From: Stenogyne calaminthoides | Lineage: Eukaryota > Streptophyta > Magnoliopsida > Lamiales > Lamiaceae | Direction: 5' to 3' | DNA: 64,000 nt | NCBI GenBank assembly: GCA_037126765.1 | Contig: JBBCBC010000026.1 | Coordinates: 13,380,418 to 13,444,417, forward strand | In this document: positions 47,149-57,417 of the stretch, in pieces | How positions within the stretch are numbered: position 1 is the stretch's first letter | How the letters are laid out: every line of letters begins with the position of its first letter | The notes under the pieces: model-generated | What the model saw: the letters and a program-made list of their open reading frames with translations, nothing else | Database searches by the model: none | What the model was told of the DNA's origin: nothing | Position numbers and translations under genes: made by a program

Positions 47149-48114
47149 TCAGCTCTCGGTATTAATTCTATCTGTACCTCCTCGAATTTTTCTATGAGGC
47201 TCTTTGCTATTTAGCTGATACTTTATCATTTGTTCGCCTTGCGCTTCATATTCTCCTGACATCTGACATACGACCAACTGAGAGTCGTTATATACTTTCA
47301 ACCTTCGTACACCAATGGCCATTGCCATTTCTAAACCATTTATCAAAGCCTCATACTCCGCTTCATTGTTGGTAGCATGAAAATCGAAACTTACAGCCGT
47401 CATGAATGATTGTTGCTCGGGACTGATTAGGACTATTCCAACCCCCGCTCGGGTGCTCGTCGAGGAGCCGTCGACATGCAATGTCCAAGGGACGTCGATG
47501 GCCTCTGATGTTTTCTCTGGAAAAGTGAGCTCGGTGAGGAAATCGGCGAGAACCTGAGCTTTGATTGCAGTTCGAGGTACAAAAGTGATGTCGAACTTGC
47601 CTAATTCGATGGACCATTTCAAAAATTGTCCCGCGGTATCGGGTCGATGCAAAACTTTTCTTAGAGGCATGGTGGTTAAGACTTCGATTTGATGGTCGAA
47701 AAAATATTGCCTCAGCTTTCGGACACTCATGACCAAGGCGTACGCGAGTTTCTCAAGGGGTGGATATTTGAGCTCGGCATCATTGAGGGTTTGACTGACA
47801 AAGTATATGGACAAATGATACTGACCTTCTGCTCGGACTAACACCGCGCTGAGAGCGGACTCCGAGGTGGCTAGATATAGGAACAACTTCTCACCGGGGA
47901 TTGGCTTTGCCAAAATCTGGGGATTGGAGAGATACACTTTGAGCTTCAAAAAGGCGGCCTGGCGTTGCGGAGTCCATGAGAATCTCCCTTTCTTCATGGC
48001 TTCGAAGAAAGGTTTGCACTTATCTCCCATTCTGGACACGAATCTATTCAGGGCTGCGAGGCATCCAATTAACCTTTGAACTTCTTTGACGTTGCGAGGT
48101 GGTTTCATATCCAA
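47149..48114 (-). pseudogene. Gypsy-B RT thumb, RNase H and second RNase H-like domain
   Basis: A 321-residue open stretch, the longest coding fragment of the element: EVQRLIGCLAALNRFVSRMG (RT thumb), PPLEKLAYALVMSVRKLRQY (classical RNase H), PRTAIKAQVLADFLTELTFP (connection), then LHVDGSSTSTRAGVGIVLIS and FHATNNEAEYEALINGLEMA (additional RNase H-like domain). The two RNase H-like parts in tandem identify the Tat lineage. The frame shifts at its C-terminal end into the integrase segment. Confidence 0.9.
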
Positions 48115-48900
48115 GATGGCTTTGATCTTTGAGGGATTCGCTTCTATACCTCGCTGACTAATGATGTGACCCAGGAACTTTCCCGATCATACTCCGAAAC
48201 TGCATTTCTTAGGGTTCAAACGCATGTTGTACTTCCTTAGGACGTCGAAAGTCGTTGCGAGGTGTTCCAGGTGATCTTCTTTCTTTTAGCTCTTTACCAC
48301 GATGCCGTCGATGTATACTTCCATGGTCTTTCCTATCTCGTCGGCGAACATCCGGTTTACCAGACACTGGTAGGTTGCCCCTGTGTTCTTCAATCCGAAT
48401 GGCATCCTTTTCCAACAATATACGTTCTTCTGTGTTAGGAAAGATGTGTGTTGCTGGTCATCTTTATTCATGGCGATTTGATGATATCCCGCGAAGGCGT
48501 CCATGAAAGTCATCATCTCGTTCGGCCGTGCTATCAACGAGGTGATCAATGTGCGGCATTGGGAAATAGTCCTTTGGGCATGCTTCGTCGAGGTCGGTGA
48601 AATCGATGCATAGTCGCCAAGAGTCGTTCACTTTCTTGACTAAAACCGCATTGGCTACCCACTGCGGTTGGTCGGCCTGCTCGATTAACTTATTATTCAG
48701 CAGCTTTTTTACCTCCTCGGCCAAGACTACATATTTCTCGAGGCTGAACTTCCTTCTTTTCTGAGATATCGGCCTCTTTGTCGGGTCAATATTTAGCTTG
48801 TGGCAGGCGACCTCGCGGTCGATGTCGATCATATCTTCGTGTGACCATTCGAACACATCTAAATTTTGCTTGAGGAAATCTATCAATTGAGCTCACAAAT
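48115..48900 (-). pseudogene. Gypsy-B reverse transcriptase, N-terminal and palm
   Basis: Minus strand: FLKQNLDVFEWSHEDMIDID (48880), ANAVLVKKVNDSWRLCIDFT and DLDEACPKDYFPMPHIDHLV (48600), FMDAFAGYHQIAMNKDD (48490), YCWKRMPFGLKNTGATYQ (48410), then the catalytic box VYIDGIVVKS. The second Asp of Y-x-D-D is Gly (codon at 48304-48306), so polymerase activity should be lost. A stop at 48286 follows directly, and a 1-bp frame change occurs near 48540. Confidence 0.88.
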
Positions 48901-49146
48901 TGCTGGGTATTTGCGTTACGATGGTCACACTCAACTCTGGTCTGTTGAGGTCGACCGGGATTGTTTCGAGCTCTTCGATGGGAGTTGCTCGCTAGTTATT
49001 TCTTTCTATTCTTGGATCAAGACTTGACTTTTCGTTGCTCTCGATCTCCATTGTTTGGGAGTTGCTCTATCGGTAGCTCTTTTGCGGGTTTTCTTTTTAT
49101 TCTTGGATCAAGACTTGTTTCCATTACATTGTCTATTTCCATTTCT

Positions 49147-49638
49147 TCACATTTTCTTTCTCTCCATTGGTTTGAAACCTGCATAACCTTGCCCCACCTC
49201 GGGTTTCCTACCGTAGTAAAAAGCATAATTTAAATTGACACAAGAGTAAGTCAAACACTTTCTTGCTGCGATTTGGTCCCCCTTAATGGTGCCAATCTTC
49301 TCGTCAGATCCGGGAAATTTGATACAATAGTAGTAAGATGAGGCAGCAGCTCCGAACTCATGTTCAAAAGGTCTGCCGAAGAAAGCATTGAAATTGGAGG
49401 GAATTTCGATTATCACGAAGTCCAGCTGTCTTGTCGCCTTTACCTTGGGATCCAGAGTTGAGGTGATCTCCACTGATAGGAAAATCATTCCATAGGCTTC
49501 GGATCCCCACCTCGCAGGGTTCGATGTAGGAATGGAAATCGCCGAGCTGATCCAGAGTCTTCTTGAAAAGGATGTTGCAGAAAGCCCCATTGTCGATCAT
49601 GATGCGATGGACCAGAGCCCCCATTATTTGGGCTGAAA
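49147..49638 (-). pseudogene. Gypsy-B protease
   Basis: Minus strand from 49624: MGALVHRIMIDNGAFCNILF, the protease flap entry with D-N-G where D-S/T-G is expected. It then continues in a shifted frame (49590-49147) as RQLDFVIIEIPSNFNAFFGR, EHEFGAAASSYYYCIKFPGS and GTIKGDQIAARKCLTYS. 48901-49146 is the linker to RT and has no complete frame. Confidence 0.8.
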
Positions 49639-51714
49639 TTACGAGTGGGTCCCATTCGGGAAAACCACTCCGTCCTTATATTCCTCGGTAAAGGTGATCT
49701 GTTTTTGGCTTGGAGCGATGGTGTTGACTGGGAGGCAGCTGAGAACGGCATTATCGACAGCTCGTAGCTCGGCTTTTTGACAACGGTTTGATAGAGAGGT
49801 CGCTGGGAGAAAACCTCCGAGAGTTCCCCCTATCGGGCAGATCATGTGGATCACTCTGTTTCCCGCTCCTTCCGGGATCTGTGGACCTCGCCTCCCCTGG
49901 TTGGGTTGGTTTCCAGGCGGAGGCACTTGTTGCTGATTTTGTTGCTGCCTTGGCTTGACAAACCTCTACAGCTTCCCTTCTTCGTACAACTTCCAGAGTT
50001 TTCTCTGCAGATCGCGGCAGTGTTCAGTGGTATGCCCAATGGTATTGTGGTAGTCGCAGAATTTCTTCGGATTGAGCTTAGAAGTATCTTGGAGCATTTC
50101 CATGGCCGGTGGGATTTGGTTTCCACCCCTAATGGCTTGGAAAATCTGAGCTGAATTCATGGTTAGTGTTTTTAGAAGCTTGACCTCCAAGATGTTATCG
50201 ATGGGTTTGAAAGCCCCCGGAGCTTGATAGTTGGAGGGTCCAGGCCTTCGGAAGTGCTTTTCAGCTTTTAGGTCAGCCTTCTTGACTTCGACCTTTACCT
50301 CATTCGATTGTTGCTCGCCCAAACGCGAGGCTAAAATCTCGGCATTAGTGATCATGATGCCTGCCCGGTACTGAATATCGGCGTAGCTCTATGGGTAGTC
50401 CTTGTTCATCATTTTCCAGAGTTTTGTCCCTTTTTTCAGGTTGTGCACTATTCCTAAAACTTTGGCCTCATCCCCCAGCGGCTCTCCTTCCATAATGAGT
50501 TGGTAGATGCGATCGATGTATGCTCTATCTGACTCCTCCTTGAGTTGATGGATGTTAGCCAAGTGCTGCTTGGTTCCCTTATGCGGGATCAGAGATGTGA
50601 AGTGAGTGAGGAAAAGTTGATCCATCTGATGGAAAGACTCATTGGAGGTTGGTGGTAATGTGTTGAACCAGCGGTATGCCTGATCGCCTAAGGTGAGCGG
50701 GAAAAGTCGGTACTAGGTTACATCAGTTGCTCCCATGGAGTTCATGTATGACGTGTATTTGCTCACGTGGTTGATCGGATCTGTGTTCCCGTTGTACTGT
50801 GTGATTGAGCTCGCATTGATTTTGATTTGGACCGGGGCGAGCATGACCGTAGGAGATAGGGGTGATATTGGAAGCTTAGTGGTGACAGGCATCCCCCCTC
50901 TGTTTGCTATCTGCTCTTGAAGGTCCTTGATGTTCTGAAGGATGGCGGCCATCTGACGGCTTTCATTCTGGCCATCGACATTATCTCGGCGTTGGCGAGG
51001 TGGAGAGTTCATGTCCTGTCAGCGAGGGGACGGGGTTCGTCTGCATCTGTAGGGTGATGGAGTTCTTTCAGTTCTTCGAGGTGAGGGACTTCGCTCGAGT
51101 CGATCCTTTATTGATATTCGTTGCCTGGGTCCGAGCTGGGCTACCAACCCCGAAAAAGATCCTTTGGGTTCGGCATGGTCGCGATGTGTCACCTGTGGCC
51201 TGTCTCTCTAGGGCCCGCGAGCTTGGTGTGGGCCACGGCTGAAACTTCCCGAAAATAAGCATCGGTGGATTGGGTTTGGCCCTTCGTTTGGATTTCGCGG
51301 ATAGCATGGGGTGTGTTGGGCCCCATGAGAATTGACTTCTTGACTTTCCTTGCGGTGAGGTCCCTCATAGCGAGGTCCCTCGTGATGGTGTTCCTTACAG
51401 CGGGACTGTTCTCGGCGAGGTCCCTCGGGGCAAGGTTCCTCATGCAACTGGCCTTTGCCTTAGCTTTCGGCCTTACGGTTCAGGTCGTGGCGTAGGTCGC
51501 CAGCAGGAAATTCCTTCTCGGCCTGTCTTTTGCGTAACTCTGCAATAGCCTCGTTGATATCTTTCGGGGTGCGGATCTGCTTGAGCTTTTGAGCAACTCC
51601 AGTAGTGGGTCCTCCAATTATGCAGTTGCTAACGGCCGGGCCACTAGCCCCCGCTCCGTCGGAGCGACATGAAATTGATGCTTTTCTCTTAGAGATGAAA
51701 TTTGCTTGAGACAT
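49639..51714 (-). pseudogene. Gypsy-B gag
   Basis: It starts MSQANFISKRKASISCRSDG at 51714, about 115 bp after the primer site. The capsid part (51012-50389) has ILQNIKDLQEQIANRGGMPV, INHVSKYTSYMNSMGATDVT and HLANIHQLKEESDRAYIDRI, a retrotrans_gag domain. The zinc-knuckle-like box CDYHNTIGHTTEHCRDLQRK lies near 50040. A Gln/Pro-rich tail leads to protease. In-frame stops at about 50713, 50389, 49964 and 49639 and frame changes near 51450 and 51020 break it. The 51345-51441 part encodes degenerate RDLA-type five-residue repeats. Confidence 0.85.
51345..51441. repeat. Degenerate 15-bp repeat in Gypsy-B gag N-terminus
   Basis: GCGAGGTCCCTC-like words recur about every 15 bp (GTGAGGTCCCTC, GCGAGGTCCCTC, GCGAGGTCCCTC, GCAAGGTTCCTC). 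In the minus-strand frame this gives RNLAP-RDLAE-...-TRDLA-MRDLT, a five-residue repeat. Being in register with codons, it is a coding repeat. Confidence 0.65.
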
Positions 51715-51828
51715 GGTTTGAGTGTTTTGAGTGATTTGAGTGGTCGTGATGAGTTTGTGTGGAAGATTCGTGAGGAATACTCCAATGAGAAAATGCTAAG
51801 AACTTGACTTTGATATTTCTTAAAGAGT

Positions 51829-51848
51829 ACCCTTCTTCTAGCGCCAAT
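51829..51848 (-). other. Primer-binding site of Gypsy-B
   Basis: On the minus strand ATTGGCGCTAGAAGAAGGGT directly follows the 5' LTR. TGGCGCTAGAAG is a common plant gypsy primer site. The exact tRNA was not assigned. Confidence 0.75.
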
Positions 51849-52485
51849 TGTTGTGCACCAAAATATGTTGATTACGGATAATGATGTGGCTTAAGGATCT
51901 TAGTGACACAAACAATAAATGAGTTATATGGGTTGTATTTATGTCGTATGATTGGATTGGAGAATAAGTGTCGAATAATAATTTTGCAAGAGGTTGGGTA
52001 GGATAATAAATTCTCTCTCTTCTTGGGTCATAAATGAGCCCCATTTATTGTGGTTGGGAGAGTGGTGCTCACTCTCCCGGATTACAGATCTATAGGGCCA
52101 AAAATAGCCCTGGTTAGCATTAAATGTTACAAGATTGATGTGATCCGTTCTGGAGGTCGCGGGAGGTCGCCCAATGCAAAAAGGACCTCGCGACCCTAAA
52201 TTTTACCTCAATTGAGGTAATTTCCGGATTTACCGGGGATCAGCTACTTTTGTACTCTGACGCGCCGCTTTGCCTCGACCCTATACCTTCTTTCTGACAC
52301 ATGTCTTGTCGTAGTCAATATATCGTCCATGGATAGCCGCGAGGTCGATCACCTCGCGATATGCCTACCTCGGCTTTTACTCTCTTTATCTCGGGTTTGG
52401 GGGAGGATGATTTGTGTGTTCATAGGCCCGCTCTTTGAGAGTACCATGTCAGTCTGGGCCCACCTTGCGCGATGTGCCCACAACA
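51849..52485 (-). repeat. 5' LTR of Gypsy-B
   Basis: 637 bp, plus-strand TGTTGTGCACC...GCCCACAACA. It is the partner of 40689-41370 but lacks about 45 bp (CTTCGCTGGATTCTGTCAGA and onward in the partner). Confidence 0.95.
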
Positions 52486-53009
52486 TGTTTGACTCGTGGA
52501 CTCTTTGGTTCTCTTAAATTTGTAACTGCCTCTAGCTGATATTGGTGGACAAATTCAGAACTACATCCAAGTCCACTAAGAAGTCTCTCGAGCCAAAATG
52601 CTTCTTTCACTGCTTCACAAGCAGTTACTTACTCGGTTCCCATGGTTGAGTTCATGATCCAATCATGTTTCATACTCCTCCATGTCATGGCTACACTTCC
52701 CAAATGAAAACACACTAACTGAGGTAGATAGTTTCTGGAATCTATGTCTGATTGGAATTCCGAGTCCGTGTAACCTATAGGAATCAGACTGTCTGACTGA
52801 TAAACCAGGATTCTATCGCGAGTTCTCTTCAGATACTTCAGAATGTTTTTAGCTGCAGTCCAATGTTCTTTCCCCAGATTACTCGATATCTTGCTACCAT
52901 GCTAACGGCAAAGCAGATATCTGGTCTCGTGCACAGCATTGCATACATAAGGCTTTCGAGAGCCGAAGCATAAGGAACGTCTTTCATGTCATCTATCTCC
53001 TTTTACATC
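52486..53009 (-). pseudogene. Copia-2 RNase H, upstream part
   Basis: The minus strand reads ASESLMYAMLCTRPDICFAV-like residues near 52915-52975 (the CTRPDI motif at the RT/RNase H border) and RNase H residues toward 52500, ending KESTSQ at the Gypsy-B insertion. Several stops are present. The frame resumes at 40688. Confidence 0.8.
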
Positions 53010-53889
53010 TTAGGGCACATTTTCTTGGATAGATGTATTCCGTGTCTGAACGGTACAAAACCTTTCTTGGAATCTTGCATGCTGAATTGCTTCAAGACAG
53101 TATCTATGTATGAAGCTTGCGATAAGCCTATCATCCTTTTTCTTATGATCTCGAGTAACTTTTATCCCAAGGATGTGACAGGCTTCCCCTAAGTCCTTCA
53201 TATCAAACTGTTTTGACAGCCATACCCTTATGTTCGACAATACCTTTACATCATCTCCGATGAGCAGAATATCGTCTACATATAGTACTAAGAATACCAA
53301 TGCAGTTCCGACACGCTTCTTATACACACACATAACTTTCAAACTCATTTCTATTGAACCCGTAGTACTTTATAACCTGATCAAAACATGGGTTCCAAGC
53401 ACGCGATGCTTGCTTTAGTCCATAAATGGACCTCTTGAGCTTGCAAACTAGATGTTCTTGGCCTTTTTCAATGAAGCCTTCGGGTTGTTGCATATAGATT
53501 TCTTCTTCAAGACTTCCGTTGAGGAAAGCTGTCTTGACATCTATTTGCCAGATCTCAAAGTCTAGATGCGCAGCTATCGACAAGAGAATACGGATGGACT
53601 TGAGCATAGCTATAGGCGAAAAGGTTTCCTCATAGTCGATCTCTTCTTTCTGAGTGTAACCTTTTGCCACAAGTCTAGCCTTGAAGGTTTCTACCTTCCC
53701 GTTCGGTCCTCTTTTTCTCTTGTACACCCACTTGCATCCAATGGGTTTGACCCCATTAAGTGGTTCGATTAGCTCCCACACCTTATTATGATCCATAGAA
53801 CCCATCTCGACACCCATTGTCGTTTGCCAAGAATCTGCATCCTTGTCTTGGATTGCCTCATTGTAAGTCCATGGCCGATTCATCTTCAC
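53010..53889 (-). pseudogene. Copia-2 reverse transcriptase
   Basis: 53889-53320 is open: AIQDKDADSWQTTMGVEMGS, LNGVKPIGCKWVYKRKRGPN, AKGYTQKEEIDYEETFSPIA, QIDVKTAFLNGSLEEEIYMQ and CKLKRSIYGLKQASRAWNPC, the canonical copia RT order. A frameshift near 53330 leads to 53348-53010 with the intact catalytic box LYVDDILLIGDD (about 53270) and FDMKDLGEACHILGIKVTRD. One frame change and a stop separate the two parts, so it is close to functional but broken. Confidence 0.92.
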
Positions 53890-55039
53890 CGGGGACCAAG
53901 TCCGACGACTCTCCTATCCCCATGAATCTCTCGGGCTGTCTAACAACCCTCCCTCTATGATGAGGTTCCGGTTGTATAAGTGTGTCGTTTGGTATGTCGA
54001 CTTGTACAGTTGGCATTGAGGTAAGCCCCCTTGGCTCATCTAAGGTAATCTCACTTCTGGCTTTTTTATCATTCATATAGTCTTCTTCCAAAAATCTAAA
54101 GTGCGTACTAATTACCACTTTTTGATCTTCGAGACCATAGAAAATACACTCTTTCGTTCCCTCGGGGTACCCTATAAACAGCCTTAATTCTGATCGTGGA
54201 TCCAACTTACCGGCTTCCTTGTCTAGGACGTATGCCGGACCCCCCTAAATTATCATGTCTCTTAAACTGGGCTTGCGCCCGGTCCACAGCTCTTTAGGGG
54301 TTTTGGGAACCGATTTGGATGGCACCAAATTTAGAATATAAGTCGTTGTTTCTAAGGAGTGACCCCAAAACGATTTGGGTAGATCCGCATAACTCATCAT
54401 TGATCTGACCATTTCTAAAAGAGTTCTGTTTCTTCATTCTACAACCCCGTTTTGTTGAGGGGTTCCGGGCCCAGTCAACTGGAATACAATCCCTTCGTCT
54501 GACAAGTAGTTCAAAAATCATTGCTGAGGTACTCGCCTCCATGATCAAATCGTGGAAACTTGATACTCTTTTTCTCATGATTCGATGTTTGAGCCTTAAA
54601 ATCTTTGAATTTATCAAAGGGTCTCAGATTTATACTTCACAAGAAAAATGTACCCATGTCTTGAGTAATCATCGATAAAAGTAACGAAATACTCATAGTC
54701 TCCTCTAGTTTTGATTGACATTGGACCACATACGTCAGTATGAATGATTTCCAACACTTCTTTGGCTCTATTCCCCTTGGCTCCAAATGCCCTCTTGGTC
54801 ATTTTACCCTCCAAACACGATTCGCAGGTTGGAAATGGTTCAACCCGGAGTGACTCCAATGAACCACCTTGAACCAACCCTTGGATCCTTTTTAGATTAA
54901 TATGACCTAGTCTCAGATGCCACATAAGTGTTTCGTTCATGTCTGAAGAACGCTTTCTGTTATGCAAAACAGTCGATGTGTTATAGGATGCATTTTGACA
55001 GTGGTGTGCATGGCTAATAGTGTAGAGATTGTTCGACAA
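53890..55039 (-). pseudogene. Copia-2 integrase
   Basis: Minus strand from 55039: NETLMWHLRLGHINLKRIQG (HHCC zinc domain with H-x3-H), PFPTCESCLEGKMTKRAF, then the rve core IIHTDVCGPMSIKTRGDYEY and FVTFIDDYSRHGYIFLVKYK. The core continues in a shifted frame (54617-54294) and ends with RLFIGYPEGTKECIFYGLED (54180) and a STHFRFLEEDY segment. The frame changes at 54615 and 54290 damage the catalytic region. Confidence 0.88.
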
Positions 55040-55510
55040 TGTTCCATGATAGATAAACTCATCATTTTGAGCAATGATAACAACTTTATTAAAAGTAACC
55101 GAACATCCATCATTAAAGAATTTTAGAAACTGAAATCAAATTCTTTCTAAAACTTGGAACGTAAAGAACATCTCTCAAAACTGAAATTCTATCACTAAAA
55201 GATAGATGCACTTCTCCCACTTCTTTAAGCACTACTTACGTAGCACTGCAGTACCTGCTACTCACGTAGCACTGCAGTAACCGCAACTTATGTAGAATTG
55301 CAATAACCGCTAATCACGTAGCATTGCAACAACTGTTACTTACGTAGCATTGCAATATCTGCTATTTACGTAGCATTGCAATAACCGCTACTTTCGTATC
55401 ATTGCCCATGGAGATAATGGTCTCACTCCCATTAAATCGTTGGATTATCATGATTAGTGGTTCCCGTATCCACTACCCACAAATGGGAGCACACATCGCT
55501 AAACAAGTTT
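55040..55510 (-). pseudogene. Copia-2 protease, disrupted by a 26-bp repeat
   Basis: The minus strand shows the active-site region WVVDTGTTNH (about 55455-55485), then SETIISMGNDTKVAVIAM, then a 26-bp tandem repeat (55232-55409), and afterwards GEVHLSFSDRISVLRDVLYV and an FNDGCS region leading to integrase. Because 26 is not a multiple of three, the repeat shifts the frame. The D-T-G catalytic motif is still present. Confidence 0.8.
55232..55409. repeat. 26-bp tandem repeat, seven units, inside Copia-2 protease
   Basis: Units follow CTACTTACGTAGCACTGCAG plus TACCTG, starting at 55232, 55258 and so on. Each contains the palindromes TACGTA and, in early units, CTGCAG. The last unit is truncated. 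Confidence 0.93.
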
Positions 55511-57403
55511 CAACTATTAGTGTTTGAGAATTACCTTTCTACCCAACCTTTTTAGGTTTGGGACAGGCTGACCTCCGATGTCTTCTTAGACCGCAATTAA
55601 GAATTTTTGTTTGTCGGTCTTCTTCTTGATATTACCTTTCTTCCCAACCTCTTAACGCCATTCCCTACGAAAACAAATTTCGTATGGCCAACTGACTTGT
55701 TTTACGATTCTGGTGAGCAAAGAATTCATTAAGATCTATCATAATAGCTGCAATGATTTCCAAGTCCTGGTGTTGGTGTCACAACACATCTGATGTTGAA
55801 GTCAAGATGATACACTTAGCCATTTCATTGGATCTTAACCACTGCTTATGATATTCCTTATCTTCCTCACATTCGTAGTCTTAACGAGTCTAGGTTTGTC
55901 AAGGACAGACTTTATGCGATTGCATGGTCAAGACAATATATAATTTCCAATCGACATAGTTTCCTATATAATTCTATTGACTTAAAGTATATTGAACAGT
56001 GGATTAAAAGGTTGCGACATGCTGAACTGAAATAAATAACTATTGTATAAGCACAAAATTATCACTTAATTCGATCACATGAATCATATTAAAATCTCAA
56101 AAAAAATATGAACATGCATAAGTCAACATCTCAAAACAGTTTAAATAAGCCACGTGGGGTGGGTCATTATTTAAACACATACAAGCAGGTTACAAACAAG
56201 AATACAGTTACAACCCTTTAGTATCCAGATTAATAGTTGACTCCCTCTTGACCAATATAAAATTGACAGGGACTTCGGGGAAGTATATGCATATCAATTT
56301 TATGCCTAAGTAATAACCATGCTTAAATACATAATTTTTATTTCGTTTTGAACGAGCCTCGTGGGGAGGGTCATCGTCGCCACTAATAATAATCCACAAT
56401 CATCCCTTCGAAATTTATTCATGTGAAAACCATCTTTTGGCCGTCCCATGGGGGAATTTCTCCAAAAAAATTCACAAATAAATAAATCATGGAGGTCAAA
56501 ATTAATTCAATTTTATTATCCGGAATAAAATTGTCAATTAATTATTTTAAAACATACTTAGTAATTTTTGAAATAGAGATTTTTCTAAAAACAATCATGC
56601 ATCGCATATTTAAACAAATTAAATAAGCACGAAAGAATAAAGCAAACATCAAAACAAAAAATTAAACACATTGGGCACATATATCCAATTGTCACGGTTA
56701 ATTTTTATCATGTCTTGATCTTGAGAAATCGTCTTCATAGCCTTCATCGTTTGTCTCGAAAAGCTCTCACTCAACCGCGACATGTTCTTTAAAACGTCCT
56801 CCGTCTAGGTCCGAGACGACGTCCGGCATTGGGTAGCTCACGGCTCGAGACACGTATCCGCGTAAGCCCTTGCGCCTTGGCGTCAAGTCGGGCCATCCCG
56901 CCCATCGCTTTTAAAAACTTTCAGCGAGATAAGCAGATCCACCTTGAACCCGTCTTGGCAAGGCGAGATTCTTAACCGATCTGGCCAAGACGCCGTCCGA
57001 CCTTCCACCCCGCTCATGCCTGCGTCTTGCGATCGCTTTTGCACCCCCGTGCTTTAGTTCTCGTACGTCCGGGCACTTGGTCGCCCGTCTTTAATTCTTC
57101 GTCTTAGTTCCCTATCCGGTTACAATTTATTTACAAAAAATAAATAAACCTAGATCTAGACTAGTCTATTACATTGATCAAATCAAATAAATCATAATCT
57201 ACTCGTGAATTTTCTCACGAGGCAAAACAAATTCGAACGAATCGAATTAAAAATCACAATTTATATGCATGCATAAATAAACATTCATCAAATACCATGA
57301 CAATTGGATACCTGCAAAAAAGATCTAGCAATTCTCCTATCCAATTTCAAATTTAATGAAAACAAATTAAATTACAATCTAAAATTCAGAGCCCGAAACC
57401 GAG
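55511..57403 (-). pseudogene. Copia-2 gag remnant and leader
   Basis: Only scattered Lys-rich residues are visible near 55550-55700 (GKKGNIKKK-like on the minus strand), and no intact gag frame. About 56740-57130 is GC-rich with many CG dinucleotides, while its flanks are AT-rich. This parallels the GC-rich island in the Copia-1 leader. No gene is supported here. Confidence 0.5.
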
Positions 57404-57415
57404 GCTCTGATACCA
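57404..57415 (-). other. Primer-binding site of Copia-2 (initiator tRNA-Met type)
   Basis: The minus strand reads TGGTATCAGAGC two bases from the 5' LTR end at 57418. Confidence 0.95.
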
Positions 57416-57417
57416 GT

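Larger units (their letters stand above)
40689..52485 (-). mobile_element. Gypsy-B: Ty3/gypsy Tat-type retrotransposon nested in Copia-2
   Basis: An 11.8-kb element with LTRs 40689-41370 and 51849-52485 and a perfect target duplication TGTTT (40684-40688 and 52486-52490). The minus strand carries the primer site, gag, protease, RT, doubled RNase H and integrase, ending at 45725. The plus strand carries a large extra ORF (41789-44622) antisense to the genomic RNA. Between the two lie a 109-bp tandem repeat and a row of hairpins. Protease (IDNG for D-S/T-G), RT (YIDG) and integrase (INLIGPFP, catalytic D lost) all carry active-site changes, so it is defective. Confidence 0.96.

Noticed and set aside
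51345..51441. Origin of the 29-bp monomer from the GGTCCCTC repeats of Gypsy-B gag
   Set aside because: Only the short word GTCCCTC is shared, and the 15-bp period and the rest of the unit do not match.
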